DNA from: Thermofilum sp. | Lineage (GTDB): Archaea > Thermoproteota > Thermoprotei > Thermofilales > Thermofilaceae | DNA: 64,000 bases | NCBI GenBank assembly: GCA_038741495.1 | Contig: JAVYKX010000001.1 | Coordinates: 614,918-678,917 of the forward strand | Direction of reading: 5' to 3' | Part shown: positions 36,063 through 45,103 of the stretch, piece by piece | Layout of the letters: each line of letters opens with the position of its first letter | Numbering within the stretch: position 1 is the stretch's first letter | The notes under the pieces: model-generated | The model's database searches: none | Told to the model about the DNA's origin: nothing | Seen by the model: only the letters and a program-made list of their open reading frames with translations | Made by a program: the position numbers and the translations under genes

Positions 36063-38045
36063 TTAGCCGTGGTTCTTCATCGCTTTTAAGAGGTCTTCAA
36101 CAGCTTTCGCGACTTCCTGGATCGACGCTTCGTCTTCGAGCGTCGACACGTCGCCGAGCGGCTGCCCGCTGACAACTGCTTTGAGAAGCCTCCTCATGAT
36201 TTTCCCGCTCCTCGTCTTCGGGAGGCTAGTTGTGAAGTACAGCTCGCTCGGCGTGGCCACGGGGCCCACTGTCTTCCGAACCCACTCGATGAGCTCTCTC
36301 CTCATCTCCTCGGAGGGGTTGTGCCCTGCTCTCAGCGTTACGAAAGCGACGATAGCTTCTCCTTTAACTGGGTCCGGCCTGCCGATTACAGCTGCTTCCG
36401 CGACTGCCGGGTGCATCGTGAGCGCGCTCTCTATCTCCATAGTGCCCAGCCTGTGGCCAGCCACCTTGAGGACGTCGTCAGCCCTGCCGAGGAGCCAGAA
36501 GTACCCGTCCTCATCCCTCATGGCGTAGTCACCTGTGTAGTAGATCGCCGGTGGGTGGAAGTAGAACTGCAGGTGCTCGCTAGGCTTGAACTTGCTCCAG
36601 TAGACTTCCCTGTACTTCTCCGGGTCGTTCCACAGCGTTGTCAGCATGCCGGGCCACGGCCCCAGGATCACCAGGTAACCCTTCTGGTAGGGTTTCGCCG
36701 GCCTACCTTCCTCGTCGATAACTTCTGCGTGAACGCCGGGGAGCGGGAGGGTGGCGGAGCCGGGCTTGAGCGGTACGAGCTCTATGCCGGGAGCTGGGCT
36801 TATCATTATGCCGCCGGTCTCGGTCTGCCACCATGTGTCAACGATCGGGCAGGCTCCGCCGCCAACAACCCTGTGGTACCACTTCCACACCTCGGGGTTT
36901 ATCGGCTCTCCCACCGTTCCGAGCAGCCTGAGCGACGATAAGTCGTGCTTCCTCACCCACCTCTCTCCGAACCTCATGTGCATCCTGATCGCGGTAGGCG
37001 TCGTGTAGAACACCGTGACGCTGTACTCCTCAATGATCTCCCACCACCTGTCGGGCGCTGGGTAGTCCGGCGCACCTTCGTAGACTACGATGGTGGCGCC
37101 GTGCAGGAGGGGTCCGTAGACAACGTAAGAGTGCCCGGTGATCCACCCCGCGTCGGCCGTGCACCAGTAGATGTCCTCGGGCTTTATGTCGAAAACCCAC
37201 TTCATGGTAGCCCACAGCCAGACCATGTAGCCGCCCGTGTCGTGAACGACACCCTTCGGCTTACCCGTCGTGCCCGACGTGTAGAGCACGAAGAGAGGGT
37301 GCTCGCTCTCCACAGGCTCAGCCCCGCTCTCCTTCTCTGCGCCCTTCACCAGGTCATCCCACCAGAAGTCCCTCCCCTCCTTCATGTCGACGTCCACGTT
37401 AGCCCTCCTGACTACCACGACGTTCCGGACACTCGGAGTCTTCGCGAGCGCCACGTCGACGTTCTGCTTCAGCGGCACCACCTTCCCCCTCCTATAGCCG
37501 CCGTCCGCGGTGACGACCACCTTCGCCTCCGCGTCCCTGATCCTCGTGACGAGAGCCTCCACGCTGAAGCCCGAGAACACAACGCTGTGTATCGCACCTA
37601 TCCTAGCGCACGCAAGCATTGCGACTAGCAGCTCGGGGACCATAGGCATGTAGATCGTGACCCTGTCGCCTTTCTCAACGCCGAGGCTCTTGAGCGCGCT
37701 CGCGAACCTGCTCACCTCCCTCCAGAGGTCGAAGTACGTCAGCACCCTCCTGTCGCCGGGCTCCCCCTCCCAGAACACGGCAACCTTGTTCTTCACCGCG
37801 CTCTTCAGGTGGACGTCCAGAGCGTTGTACGAGGCATTCGTAAGCCCGCCTACGAACCACCTCGCGAAGGGCGGGTTCCACTCGAGGACCCTATCCCACG
37901 TTCTAAACCAGTACAGGTTCCTGGCGACCTCGCTCCAGAACTTCTCAGGGTCCCTGAGTGCGGCTTCCTGCAGCTGCCTCAGCTTGTGGCCGTACGTGAT
38001 CTCTCTCGTCTTCTCTCTGTAGAGGCTTGTGACTTCTGTCGACAT
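36063..38045 (-). CDS. acs: Acetyl-CoA synthetase (AMP-forming)
   Basis: A 660-residue ligase that makes acetyl-CoA (or propionyl-CoA) from acetate, ATP and CoA through an acyl-adenylate. Seen: the N-terminal ACAS lid ([22 protein letters not shown]), the P-loop [55 protein letters not shown] and the C-terminal catalytic lysine in [19 protein letters not shown] 38045 is chosen over an in-frame start eight codons upstream because a TTTTAATT box is centred 29 bases before it. It is a single-gene unit. Confidence 0.96.
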   Translation of the reverse strand: MSTEVTSLYREKTREITYGHKLRQLQEAALRDPEKFWSEVARNLYWFRTWDRVLEWNPPFARWFVGGLTNASYNALDVHLKSAVKNKVAVFWEGEPGDRRVLTYFDLWREVSRFASALKSLGVEKGDRVTIYMPMVPELLVAMLACARIGAIHSVVFSGFSVEALVTRIRDAEAKVVVTADGGYRRGKVVPLKQNVDVALAKTPSVRNVVVVRRANVDVDMKEGRDFWWDDLVKGAEKESGAEPVESEHPLFVLYTSGTTGKPKGVVHDTGGYMVWLWATMKWVFDIKPEDIYWCTADAGWITGHSYVVYGPLLHGATIVVYEGAPDYPAPDRWWEIIEEYSVTVFYTTPTAIRMHMRFGERWVRKHDLSSLRLLGTVGEPINPEVWKWYHRVVGGGACPIVDTWWQTETGGIMISPAPGIELVPLKPGSATLPLPGVHAEVIDEEGRPAKPYQKGYLVILGPWPGMLTTLWNDPEKYREVYWSKFKPSEHLQFYFHPPAIYYTGDYAMRDEDGYFWLLGRADDVLKVAGHRLGTMEIESALTMHPAVAEAAVIGRPDPVKGEAIVAFVTLRAGHNPSEEMRRELIEWVRKTVGPVATPSELYFTTSLPKTRSGKIMRRLLKAVVSGQPLGDVSTLEDEASIQEVAKAVEDLLKAMKNHG

Positions 38046-38070
38046 GTTGCTCGACGCCTGCAGTAACAAG

Positions 38071-38080
38071 AATTAAAACA
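38071..38080 (-). promoter_or_regulatory. TATA box of acetyl-CoA synthetase
   Basis: Minus-strand TGTTTTAATT centred near 38074, 29 bases before ATG 38045, in a short AT-rich patch (38070-38100). Confidence 0.6.
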
Positions 38081-38238
38081 TTACTAAGTATTAATTGTAT
38101 CAAATCCGAAGCGGAGAGGTGTTCTCCCGAATTTCTTCCAGAGCGATGCGCGGAGCGGAAGCTCAGGAGCTAGGCTGGCGGAGCTCTAGCGGAACTTGCG
38201 GTTGGGTTGGAGTACTGGAAACACGTTCCCGCTGAAGC

Positions 38239-39000
38239 TTACCGCGAGACAACACCGGAGGGCTGCGACATCCTTCTTGCCAGTTGCGGCGCTACCACGA
38301 GAAGCGTGCCGAGAGTCGCTGCCACTAGAACTGGAGTGATCGTTTCTGGCTTAGAGGCTACGGCGAATGGGATGTAAGCGGTAAGGTAGCAGAGGGCAGA
38401 GCACCTCCAGCTCAACGGGCAGGAGCCCCCAGCTTTCGCGATACGCTCAGCGAGGAGCAGGGAGGCTGCGGAGACTGTGAACCAGCCGGCAAAGTTCTCG
38501 AGCGGGATGCCGAACCACTCCCCGGCTCTCGCCCACCTCCAGAACCCGTAGCTCACCATCACTGGGTCGATCGCCATGTCGAGCGACGTGGTCAACAGCG
38601 AAGCGTAGAGGACTCTCTGTAGCATGCTCCCAAACCTCGAAGCCACCATGTAGGAGACCGTGACGTAGAGCCCCCAGCCGTAGACTACCGTTAAGGGCAC
38701 GCCGAGCAGGCTCGGAGCCCTCCACTCGTAAGTGTACACGCCGAAAGGGATTCCCGTCCTTGTCCCCAATGCCTCGAACGCAAAGCCCACAAGCAAGCCC
38801 GCGAAGAATACGGTGACCGGTCGGCGACATCCAGCTCTAGCGAGCAGCGTCAGGGAAACTGCTGTCAGCGAAAACTGGAGTGCTTCTCCAAGCCTTAGGA
38901 GAATCGCTCTCTGGGAGGTTGCCACAAGTGAGAAAATTACTAATCCGCTAGCTAGAAACCCGGCGGCTAAGAGAAGCTGGGGCTTGCACTGCTCTCTCAA
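38239..39000 (-). CDS. CruF-like carotenoid biosynthesis membrane protein (COG2324)
   Basis: A 253-residue protein with about seven hydrophobic helices. Hallmarks of the family: FEALGTRTGIPFGVYTYEW, LLGVPLTVVYGWGLYV, and DMAIDPVMVSYGFWRWARAGEWFGIPLENFAGWF. Characterised relatives (CruF, bisanhydrobacterioruberin hydratase) hydrate C50 or C40 carotenoid ends. No phytoene synthase or desaturase is in view, so the substrate here is unclear. The start is TTG 39000, 24 bases after a CCTAAACC box centre. Confidence 0.85.
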   Translation of the reverse strand: MREQCKPQLLLAAGFLASGLVIFSLVATSQRAILLRLGEALQFSLTAVSLTLLARAGCRRPVTVFFAGLLVGFAFEALGTRTGIPFGVYTYEWRAPSLLGVPLTVVYGWGLYVTVSYMVASRFGSMLQRVLYASLLTTSLDMAIDPVMVSYGFWRWARAGEWFGIPLENFAGWFTVSAASLLLAERIAKAGGSCPLSWRCSALCYLTAYIPFAVASKPETITPVLVAATLGTLLVVAPQLARRMSQPSGVVSR

Positions 39001-39449
39001 GATGCTCGTCTTAGACAGGTTTAGGCGCTCCTCTTAAGCTTTCCTGCGGGAAAACTTCTCGCAGGTAGAGCGAAGCGACGTGGGAATGCGGGCATCTCTA
39101 GCTTGACGGGGTGGCGGAATACCTGCTTCCAAACGAGTTAAGGATGAATCAGGCTTGTCGAGAAGAGTGAGCCGCGCTCAAGGAGCAGGGTTAGAGTTAT
39201 CATAGCTCTCTGCTTCATCCACGCTAGACCAATGGGGTAGAGCTCTCAGTGCTGGAAGTTCTTACCTACTGCCTACAAAGTGTTACATAGCTTTCAAACT
39301 TGAAAGACATTCCTGCGTAGTAACCTGAGTAAAGCTGCCTGTTCACCGCGATCACTCTGGACTCTTCGAAAAAAATCATCGATAGATAATAAATGCTCTT
39401 TAGATAATATGCGGGGAAGAAAACACCCGATATTAGCTCCTTTACTCAG
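39001..39449. other. Gene-free stretch of about 450 bases
   Basis: No convincing gene on either strand. The left part carries the promoter of the CruF-like gene. The right part (39340-39430) is AT-rich with ATAGATAATAAATG and TAGATAATATG, and holds the terminator at 39369-39375 of the exported pair. Confidence 0.5.
39369..39375 (-). terminator. T7 terminator of the 39.4-40.8 kb operon
   Basis: Seven consecutive T on the minus strand, 75 bases past the stop at 39450. Confidence 0.45.
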
Positions 39450-40100
39450 CTAGGGCGTGTACACGAATGTCGCATATCCGTTGCTGAGCCAAATGTGCCC
39501 TGGATCTCTCTTATCGTCAAAGGGCTCGTAGTTGTAGAAGTACGCATAGTCCAGCAGCGTGTAGTATCCCTTTGAGGAAGCGATCTCGGCAAAGTCCTTC
39601 TCGGCATACTCGCTGTAGCCGCTCCAGCCCTCCCAGGGCCATTCGTCATAATGCGTAGTCGCGAGGACATACCTCCCCCAATTCTGGTTGTACATGTAAT
39701 CAGGCGGGTTCGGAGCATAGATCCTCATGTGGAGATACACGTACATGCGGAGATATTTGGAGTAGTGAGGAGTCAGGAATCCCGACTTGGTTCCACGATC
39801 CTCATCCCACACCCACCCATCTCCGTCGTCGAGGTACGCATACATAGGGTTGGCGAGAACTGTGGGCCCGAAGTAAATGCCCTTAATCTTGTTGACATCC
39901 GCGTTCCCGTAGAACACCATTGTTACTGGCCAGTCGACATTACTAGAGGAGACATTTCGGGAGGTGAAATCGTAGTTGTAGAACCTGTCTTCTAACACGG
40001 CGAGAGTCAAGAGGCTCCGCGCAGTCGGCCCGTAAGCGTGTACAGCTACGAGGAGCAGCGCCGCAATTAACAGCAGAGCGAGCTTCCTCAAGCTAGTCAC
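39450..40100 (-). CDS. Exported aromatic-rich protein, unknown
   Basis: A 216-residue protein with a clear signal peptide (LRKLALLLIAALLLVAVHAYG). The mature part is very rich in Tyr, Trp and Asp (for example YMYNQNWGRYVLATTHYDEW) and has no cysteine pairs or anchor. I do not recognise the family. It starts at GTG 40100, overlapping the upstream gene by eight bases (GTGA), so the two exported proteins are co-made. The composition would suit a carbohydrate-binding or self-assembling surface protein, but that is a guess. Confidence 0.75.
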   Translation of the reverse strand: MTSLRKLALLLIAALLLVAVHAYGPTARSLLTLAVLEDRFYNYDFTSRNVSSSNVDWPVTMVFYGNADVNKIKGIYFGPTVLANPMYAYLDDGDGWVWDEDRGTKSGFLTPHYSKYLRMYVYLHMRIYAPNPPDYMYNQNWGRYVLATTHYDEWPWEGWSGYSEYAEKDFAEIASSKGYYTLLDYAYFYNYEPFDDKRDPGHIWLSNGYATFVYTP

Positions 40101-40824
40101 CCCGGTAGCGGATGGGCCCTCCGCTCCTCTCCTGCAGAATCCTCATGCCCGCTAGGTCTACACCGACTAGGACTTCAAGCTCGTTATCAAACACTCTGAA
40201 GAATGCAGCCCCTTCCGGGTACTCGCCCGTGTAGTAGATCGCAAGCAGCACAATTCTCTTGCTCGGCTTAAGCTGCTTAACAGGCTCGTAGCCCAGCGCT
40301 ATCTCCTTCGCTCTCTGAACCTTCTCTACCTCTCTATCATCCCTGAGGACAGGGTCCCTCTCAGCCCTCCCCACTCCCGGGTGGATGCGAGTGACTTCGC
40401 CTTTCTCCAGGTCAACTACTACTTGCATGCTCTCCGTCCACATCTTCGCCACGGCCCTTCCCCGAGGCTTCGCCGGGTACTCCTCAATCTCGACCCACAC
40501 CGGCTCGCTAAGAAGTATCACAACAGTTACTTCGCTACCGTAGACTATCTGATTGTAGAGAACTTCTTCAAGAGGCTTCCAGCCAACGTTCCCAATTAAC
40601 CCCCTAATCCTCTCGCTCCCACTGACTATCTCAAGAGCTCTCCGCGCCTCCTCCCCTGTTATCATCCTCCCTACTGCCCCACTCTCCACGCCTCCAGCTT
40701 CAAGGGGTTTCGGCTTTACCGGCAGGGGTATCGAAACCGCCGATGAGGGCGCTATTGAAAAGACGAGAAGAATCACAGCCGCCACCGAGAAAGCTAGGAG
40801 AGCTAGAACCAGCCCCCTTCCCAT
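40093..40824 (-). CDS. Exported protein with Pro-Lys linker, unknown
   Basis: A 243-residue protein: signal helix (RGLVLALLAFSVAAVILLVFS), a short Pro/Lys linker (PLPVKPKP), then an alpha+beta domain with strands VTVVILLSEPVWVEIEEYP, MQVVVDLEKGEVTRIHPG, RIVLLAIYYTGEYPEG and ELEVLVGVDLAGMRI, a pattern seen in PepSY/YpeB-like folds. Start ATG 40824 has an AGGAG seven bases upstream and a CATAATATAG box about 31 bases upstream. First gene of a two-gene operon with the aromatic-rich protein. Confidence 0.75.
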   Translation of the reverse strand: MGRGLVLALLAFSVAAVILLVFSIAPSSAVSIPLPVKPKPLEAGGVESGAVGRMITGEEARRALEIVSGSERIRGLIGNVGWKPLEEVLYNQIVYGSEVTVVILLSEPVWVEIEEYPAKPRGRAVAKMWTESMQVVVDLEKGEVTRIHPGVGRAERDPVLRDDREVEKVQRAKEIALGYEPVKQLKPSKRIVLLAIYYTGEYPEGAAFFRVFDNELEVLVGVDLAGMRILQERSGGPIRYRGD

Positions 40825-41084
40825 CTTCTCCTTTTCTACGGCTAAGTAGAACTATATTATGTTTTTCCCCTCGGGAGCCCTTCCTCCAGCTTCACACCAG
40901 GGTCGACAACGAGCCCCGGCCTCCCGCGGAGATCACGTAGGAGTTCGTCCTCAGAGGTCCGCCAACCACGCGGGCGTATCTGACTGCAGGCATCCCAGAA
41001 CCGCCTGCGCAGCGCTTTATGTAGTTTCCTGAGCTGGCGCGGCCGGAGGCAGGGCTCAAGCCGCCCTCGCGCGGGAGGAAGAAT

Positions 41085-41115
41085 AGTAAGACTTAAGTCT
41101 TACTCAAGTCTTACT
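41085..41115 (+). promoter_or_regulatory. VapBC operator: 20-bp palindrome plus a third half site
   Basis: AGTAAGACTTAAGTCTTACT (41085-41104) is a perfect 20-bp palindrome, and its half AAGTCTTACT is repeated directly at 41106-41115. The central CTTAAG lies 27 bases before GTG 41122, so the palindrome appears to contain the TATA element itself. Three evenly spaced half sites suggest cooperative binding of AbrB-type antitoxin and toxin complexes. Confidence 0.8.
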
Positions 41116-41121
41116 AATTTT

Positions 41122-41388
41122 GTGCACAAAGTCAGGGTTTCGAGCAAGGGGCAGGTCGTCATACCGAAGAGCATTAGAGATGAGCTGGGCTTGGCGCCCG
41201 GCACTGTCCTCTGGGCTAAGGTTGAGGGAAACAGGGTTGTGCTGGAGCCTGCGAGAGAGCTTCCAGCCCACTTGTTCGTAGAGGCGGGGCCTAGGGTCAC
41301 TGAGCCTCTGCTGCGCGAGGCTAAAGCGGCGAGCGACAAAGTTGAGAAGCTGCTGAGGGATCTGGGAGTTGGCGAGAGTAGCGCTTGA
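41122..41388 (+). CDS. AbrB/SpoVT-type antitoxin, VapB-like
   Basis: An 88-residue protein with the swapped-hairpin AbrB fold at its start (VRVSSKGQVVIPKSIRDELGLAPGTVLWAKVEG) and a helical tail for binding the toxin. GTG 41122 is leaderless by promoter spacing. It overlaps the next gene by 20 bases. Confidence 0.9.
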   Translation: MHKVRVSSKGQVVIPKSIRDELGLAPGTVLWAKVEGNRVVLEPARELPAHLFVEAGPRVTEPLLREAKAASDKVEKLLRDLGVGESSA

Positions 41389-41818
41389 CACCAGCGTTAT
41401 AGTGGAGTACATTGACCTCAAGGGGAGGTACCACAGGCAAGCCAGAGCTATTTTTGAAAGCGTGCTGGTGGGGAAGCTGGAGGCAGTTATCCCTCACCCG
41501 GTCTTAGCGGAGACATACTACGTGGCAGCGAGGATTTACACTGTAATCGGCTTACCCGAGCCTCTGCGGAAAGCTGGGGAGCTTGTCAAGCAGCTGGCAG
41601 CGCTCCCGACAGTTGAGGTAGTTGAAGGCGCTGAGCTCGCTGTCGAAGCGGGGTCTGCGAAGCTGAAGCTGGGCCTTGCGCTCACTGACTGCTACGTCCT
41701 AGCAGCCGCTAAGCTGGCTGGGGGGAAGGCTGTGTTCAGGAGCAGGGAGGCGGAGATGGCTAGAGCGGCAGAGCGCCTGAAAGAGTACAGTGTAGTCTTC
41801 CTCGAAGACTACGCGTAA
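41369..41818 (+). CDS. PIN-domain toxin, VapC-like
   Basis: A 149-residue PIN ribonuclease. MARVALDTSVIVEYID provides the first Asp, VLAETYYVAAR the Glu, LALTDCYVLAAA the third acidic residue. The start is TTG 41369, a weak codon, overlapping the antitoxin as usual, which would keep toxin synthesis below that of antitoxin. Confidence 0.9.
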   Translation: MARVALDTSVIVEYIDLKGRYHRQARAIFESVLVGKLEAVIPHPVLAETYYVAARIYTVIGLPEPLRKAGELVKQLAALPTVEVVEGAELAVEAGSAKLKLGLALTDCYVLAAAKLAGGKAVFRSREAEMARAAERLKEYSVVFLEDYA

Positions 41819-42065
41819 AAAGTTCGACTCACACCGTCTCCTCGCATCTGGGAGGGTTAAGCCTATTGGCGATCTCAGCGCGAAGAGGGCTGACTGCCCC
41901 ACTGCTAGGAAAGGTGTGGAGAGGCTCGCGGAGATGCTTAAAGAAAACAATGCTCTGCGCAGCTGGGGGTGGGGCTATCCACGTCTGCACGGGCTCTTTC
42001 CAGCTTTCCTGCTTATTTTTGGAGGCGGAGTCCGGCAACGAAGTACTCTACCATCGGCCTCATGC

Positions 42066-42941
42066 TCACCTCTTCAGCCGTGAGGCGAGGAGTTCCGGCA
42101 CCTCGCCAAGCCTCCTGGCAACGGGGATCCCAGCCCTCTCGAGTGCCTCCACCTTGCCCGCGTAGGTCCCGGTTGCCCCGAAAGCTATTGCGCCCGCATG
42201 CCCCATCCTCCTCCCAGGCGGAGCGGCCCTACCCGCGATGTAGGCGACTACAGGCTTCCCCGGGCTGGCTGCGTAGCGCTTAGCGAACTCCTCCTCTTTG
42301 GTGCCGCCAATCTCGCCCACGAGGACTACAGCGTCGGTCTCCGGGTCTTCCAGGAACCTCTCGTAAACATCCCAGAAGCTGAGCCCTGTGACCGGGTCTC
42401 CGCCGATACCTACCGCGGTGGAAACGCCGAAACCGGCTGCCGCTAGCCGAGCTGCCACCTCGTAGGTTAGCGTGCCGCTTCTCGAGATTAAGCCTATTCT
42501 CCCGGGCTTGAAGAGCTCGCCAGGCATGATTCCGACCTTACACTTCCCGGGCGTGATCACGCCGGGAGTGTTCGGCCCCACGACGACTGCGCTCTTGCTC
42601 TTCGCGTAGCTCACCATGAGTAGAGCCTCGTGGACGGGGATACCCTCTGTGATGACCACGATGAGCCGGATGCCAGCGTCCACCGCCTCGTAGACAGCGT
42701 CCGGAGCGAAGCGCGGGGGGACGAAGACTACCGAGGTGTTCACCTCAGGGTGAGCCTCCACCGCTTCAGCAACAGAGTCGTAGACAGGCACGCCTAGAAC
42801 CTCGCTACCACCTTTACCCGGCGTAACTCCAGCTACCACCCTAGTCCCGTACTTGAGCATCAGCTCGGTGTGGAGGCTTCCCTGCCTTCCGGTGATCCCC
42901 TGCACCAGCACTCTCGTCTCTCCACCCACCAGGATCGCCAT
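42066..42941 (-). CDS. sucD: Succinyl-CoA ligase, alpha subunit
   Basis: A 291-residue CoA-binding subunit. Seen: the N-terminal CoA domain (VLVQGITGRQGSLHTE, VVAGVTPGKGG), GPNTPGVITPGKCKVGIMP, and the phosphohistidine in GRRMGHAGAI. With the beta subunit it interconverts succinyl-CoA and succinate with ATP or GTP. It overlaps sucC by one base (TGATG). A similar ADP-forming acyl-CoA synthetase is possible in archaea, but the separate subunits, length and motifs favour succinyl-CoA ligase. Confidence 0.94.
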   Translation of the reverse strand: MAILVGGETRVLVQGITGRQGSLHTELMLKYGTRVVAGVTPGKGGSEVLGVPVYDSVAEAVEAHPEVNTSVVFVPPRFAPDAVYEAVDAGIRLIVVITEGIPVHEALLMVSYAKSKSAVVVGPNTPGVITPGKCKVGIMPGELFKPGRIGLISRSGTLTYEVAARLAAAGFGVSTAVGIGGDPVTGLSFWDVYERFLEDPETDAVVLVGEIGGTKEEEFAKRYAASPGKPVVAYIAGRAAPPGRRMGHAGAIAFGATGTYAGKVEALERAGIPVARRLGEVPELLASRLKR

Positions 42942-44050
42942 CAGCCGACCACCTCTCTCACAGCATCCTCCAGGGATGGGTACGCCACGATGCCCGCTTC
43001 CCTCAGGATCCTCCTACCCTCCTCCTCCATGAAGCCAGAGAGCCTCACCACGATCTTGACGTCACGTTCCTTCCTCTCGCGAACAGCCTCCACAAGCCCT
43101 CTCGCAACCTCATCGCACCTCGTAATCCCGCCGACGATATTCACCAGGATTTTCGACACTTGCGGCTGAGCGAGCACGAGCCCTAGAGCCGCTTTAACTC
43201 GCTCCGCGGCTGCCCCTCCTCCAAGGTCGAGGAAGAGGCCCGGCCTCCCGCCGGCATCCGCGACCGCGTCCAGCGTCGCCATTGTGAGGCCCGCGCCGTT
43301 ACCTACTACAGCGATGTCGCCTTCAAGCTGCACTGCAGCAAACCCCCACCTCCTCGCCTCCCGCTGCAGGGGTCCCAGCTCCTCCTCGTACCTGGAGATG
43401 AAGCTCGCGAGCTTCGGGTTGCCGGAGTCCTCGTCTGCGATCGCCTTCCGGTCGATCGCGACGAGGCCGTGCTCCGTCTCCGCGAGCGGGTTAAGCTCGA
43501 GGAGCGTGAGGCTGTAGTCCCACAAGGCTCTGAACATTCCGCGGAGCACAGGCTCGAGCAGCGCTTCTGAGACGCCCAGGTGCTTCGCGACTCTCCTCAC
43601 CGCGTAGCTCCTCAGCCCCACGCTGGGATCTAGGCGGAGTGACAGGAGGCTTCCCGCCGCCTTCTCCTCGACGGAGACCCCGCCAGCGGTGCTAGCGAGG
43701 AGCAGCACCCCGGGAGGGTCGCCACCCAGCATCATCGAGAGGTAGAGCTCCCTCCTTGGCTTAACGAACTCGGAAACCATCACGTAGCGCACACGCTCCG
43801 CGCCGAAGGGGGAGCCGAGCATGCTGCGCGCTAGCTTCTCAGCCTCCTCCAGCGTCTCCGCGAATTTCACCAGCCCTGCTTTCCCCCTACCCCACCCCCT
43901 CACCTGGGCTTTAACGACGAGCGGGCTTCTAAGGTGTGAGGCAAGCTCGTTAAGCTTACCCACGCTAGTGGAGTCGACGGTAACCGCCGCCTCGGTAGGG
44001 ATCCCGTACTGCTCAAGGATCTCCTTAACTTCGAACTCGAGTAGTATCAC
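42941..44050 (-). CDS. sucC: Succinyl-CoA ligase, beta subunit
   Basis: A 369-residue ATP-grasp subunit. Seen: LEFEVKEILEQYGIP start, LVVKAQVRGWGRGKAG, LELNPLAETEHGLVAIDRK, and NGAGLTMATLDAVADAGG with FLDLGGGA. It starts at GTG 44050, 27 bases after the centre of a GATTTTTATT box, so the mRNA is leaderless. It has the typical length. Confidence 0.94.
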   Translation of the reverse strand: MILLEFEVKEILEQYGIPTEAAVTVDSTSVGKLNELASHLRSPLVVKAQVRGWGRGKAGLVKFAETLEEAEKLARSMLGSPFGAERVRYVMVSEFVKPRRELYLSMMLGGDPPGVLLLASTAGGVSVEEKAAGSLLSLRLDPSVGLRSYAVRRVAKHLGVSEALLEPVLRGMFRALWDYSLTLLELNPLAETEHGLVAIDRKAIADEDSGNPKLASFISRYEEELGPLQREARRWGFAAVQLEGDIAVVGNGAGLTMATLDAVADAGGRPGLFLDLGGGAAAERVKAALGLVLAQPQVSKILVNIVGGITRCDEVARGLVEAVRERKERDVKIVVRLSGFMEEEGRRILREAGIVAYPSLEDAVREVVG

Positions 44051-44070
44051 ACTAACCGGGCGGCCGCCAG

Positions 44071-44081
44071 AATAAAAATCC
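44071..44081 (-). promoter_or_regulatory. TATA box of sucCD
   Basis: Minus-strand GGATTTTTATT centred near 44077, 27 bases before GTG 44050. Confidence 0.6.
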
Positions 44082-44212
44082 TTTACACCCCCGGCTCTAG
44101 ATTCACATTGCCAGGCTGCGGGGCTGAGGATTCTCCTACACGCTAGCCGGTGTTAGCCACCCGGCTGAAGCTGGACTTTGAGGCTGCGACATGGAGGCCC
44201 GCTGCAGCCCCT

Positions 44213-44737
44213 TCAAACTTTCCTCAGCCTCGGCATGACGTACTTGGGGATCACGTAGCCCACTACAGCGTTGCTCGCCGCCGAAGCCAGGAAGATCGCT
44301 GCTGCTATGAGGGGGGTGAAGCTTGGTATCACGTTCAGGAACAGTGCGAGGAAAAAGTACACGTAGAGCCCTGCCGAAAGGCCGGAAGCCACCATGGCCG
44401 CCACTATCAAGGGGATGTTGTACTCTCCTTTAGCAGACCTCTCGTACACTCTGGTCGGTATGAAGATCAGGTCCAGCACTAGGCCTCTGATCAGGAACGT
44501 ACCCAGCATCAGGGGGGAAGGGGACACAAGGCTGTAGAACAGCCCGGAGGCTGCAGCTATCGCTGTGGCTGAAAAGGGACGCGAGACCGTTAAGGCACCC
44601 GTCAGGAGAACGACCGCGTAAACTATGGCGCCGAACGATGCCGTCGCCGCAACGATCAGCGATGCAATAAACGCTAAAGCCGAGAATATCGCGAGCAAGG
44701 TGATTTGTGAGCTCCTTCTTGAGAGGGGGGCCGGCAT
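44213..44737 (-). CDS. Small integral membrane protein, probable ECF S component
   Basis: A 174-residue membrane protein with five or six helices (LLAIFSALAFIASLIVAATASFG, AIVYAVVLLTGALTVSRPFSATAIAAASGLFYSL, then FLIRGLVLDLIFIP, a charged loop YERSAKGEYN and two more). Length and layout match vitamin-binding S components of ECF transporters. ATG 44737 is chosen because a GATTAAATAGG box is 31 bases upstream; the open frame runs on to 44905. It faces away from a PLP-enzyme-like regulator and the pdxST genes, so vitamin B6 or a precursor is a reasonable ligand guess. No ATPase or T subunit is adjacent. Confidence 0.7.
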   Translation of the reverse strand: MPAPLSRRSSQITLLAIFSALAFIASLIVAATASFGAIVYAVVLLTGALTVSRPFSATAIAAASGLFYSLVSPSPLMLGTFLIRGLVLDLIFIPTRVYERSAKGEYNIPLIVAAMVASGLSAGLYVYFFLALFLNVIPSFTPLIAAAIFLASAASNAVVGYVIPKYVMPRLRKV

Positions 44738-45103
44738 GGCCGTACTAGCGACTCCTCTACACCTATTTAATCTCTCATAGCTGTTCCTTGATATATTGTA
44801 TCCTTGATATATTGTACATGGCGAGGCCAAGCCGGGAGATCCTGCACCCGCAGGAGCTTTTCTCCACCGCAGGTGACACCTCGGTAGGACACGCTTTTTC
44901 GACAAGCTGCGAGCAAGGACTGCTGCCCGCAGGTAGGCGTAGGAACTCGACCGGCGTTCTCGAAAAACGTTTTCTCACTTTAAAGCTGCACAGGCACTTG
45001 GGGTAAGCTTTACGAGCGCTTAAGCTGGAGGGCAGCTAGCGTTAAATCAAAGAGCACTGCCACGGGTTGCGATACAAGGTAGGCTAGCGAGCCGGGGGTG
45101 CCG
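44738..45103. other. Divergent intergenic region between S component and regulator gene
   Basis: About 365 bases without a supported gene. It holds the TATA box of the S component (44763-44772) and two 16-bp direct repeats (44785-44816). The plus-strand gene at 45104 has only a weak box (GATACAAGG, 45071-45079). Confidence 0.5.
44785..44816. repeat. Two perfect tandem copies of TCCTTGATATATTGTA
   Basis: Copies at 44785-44800 and 44801-44816, head to tail with no gap, directly upstream of the S component's TATA box. A 16-bp period is about one and a half helical turns. They look like paired regulator sites. Confidence 0.7.
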
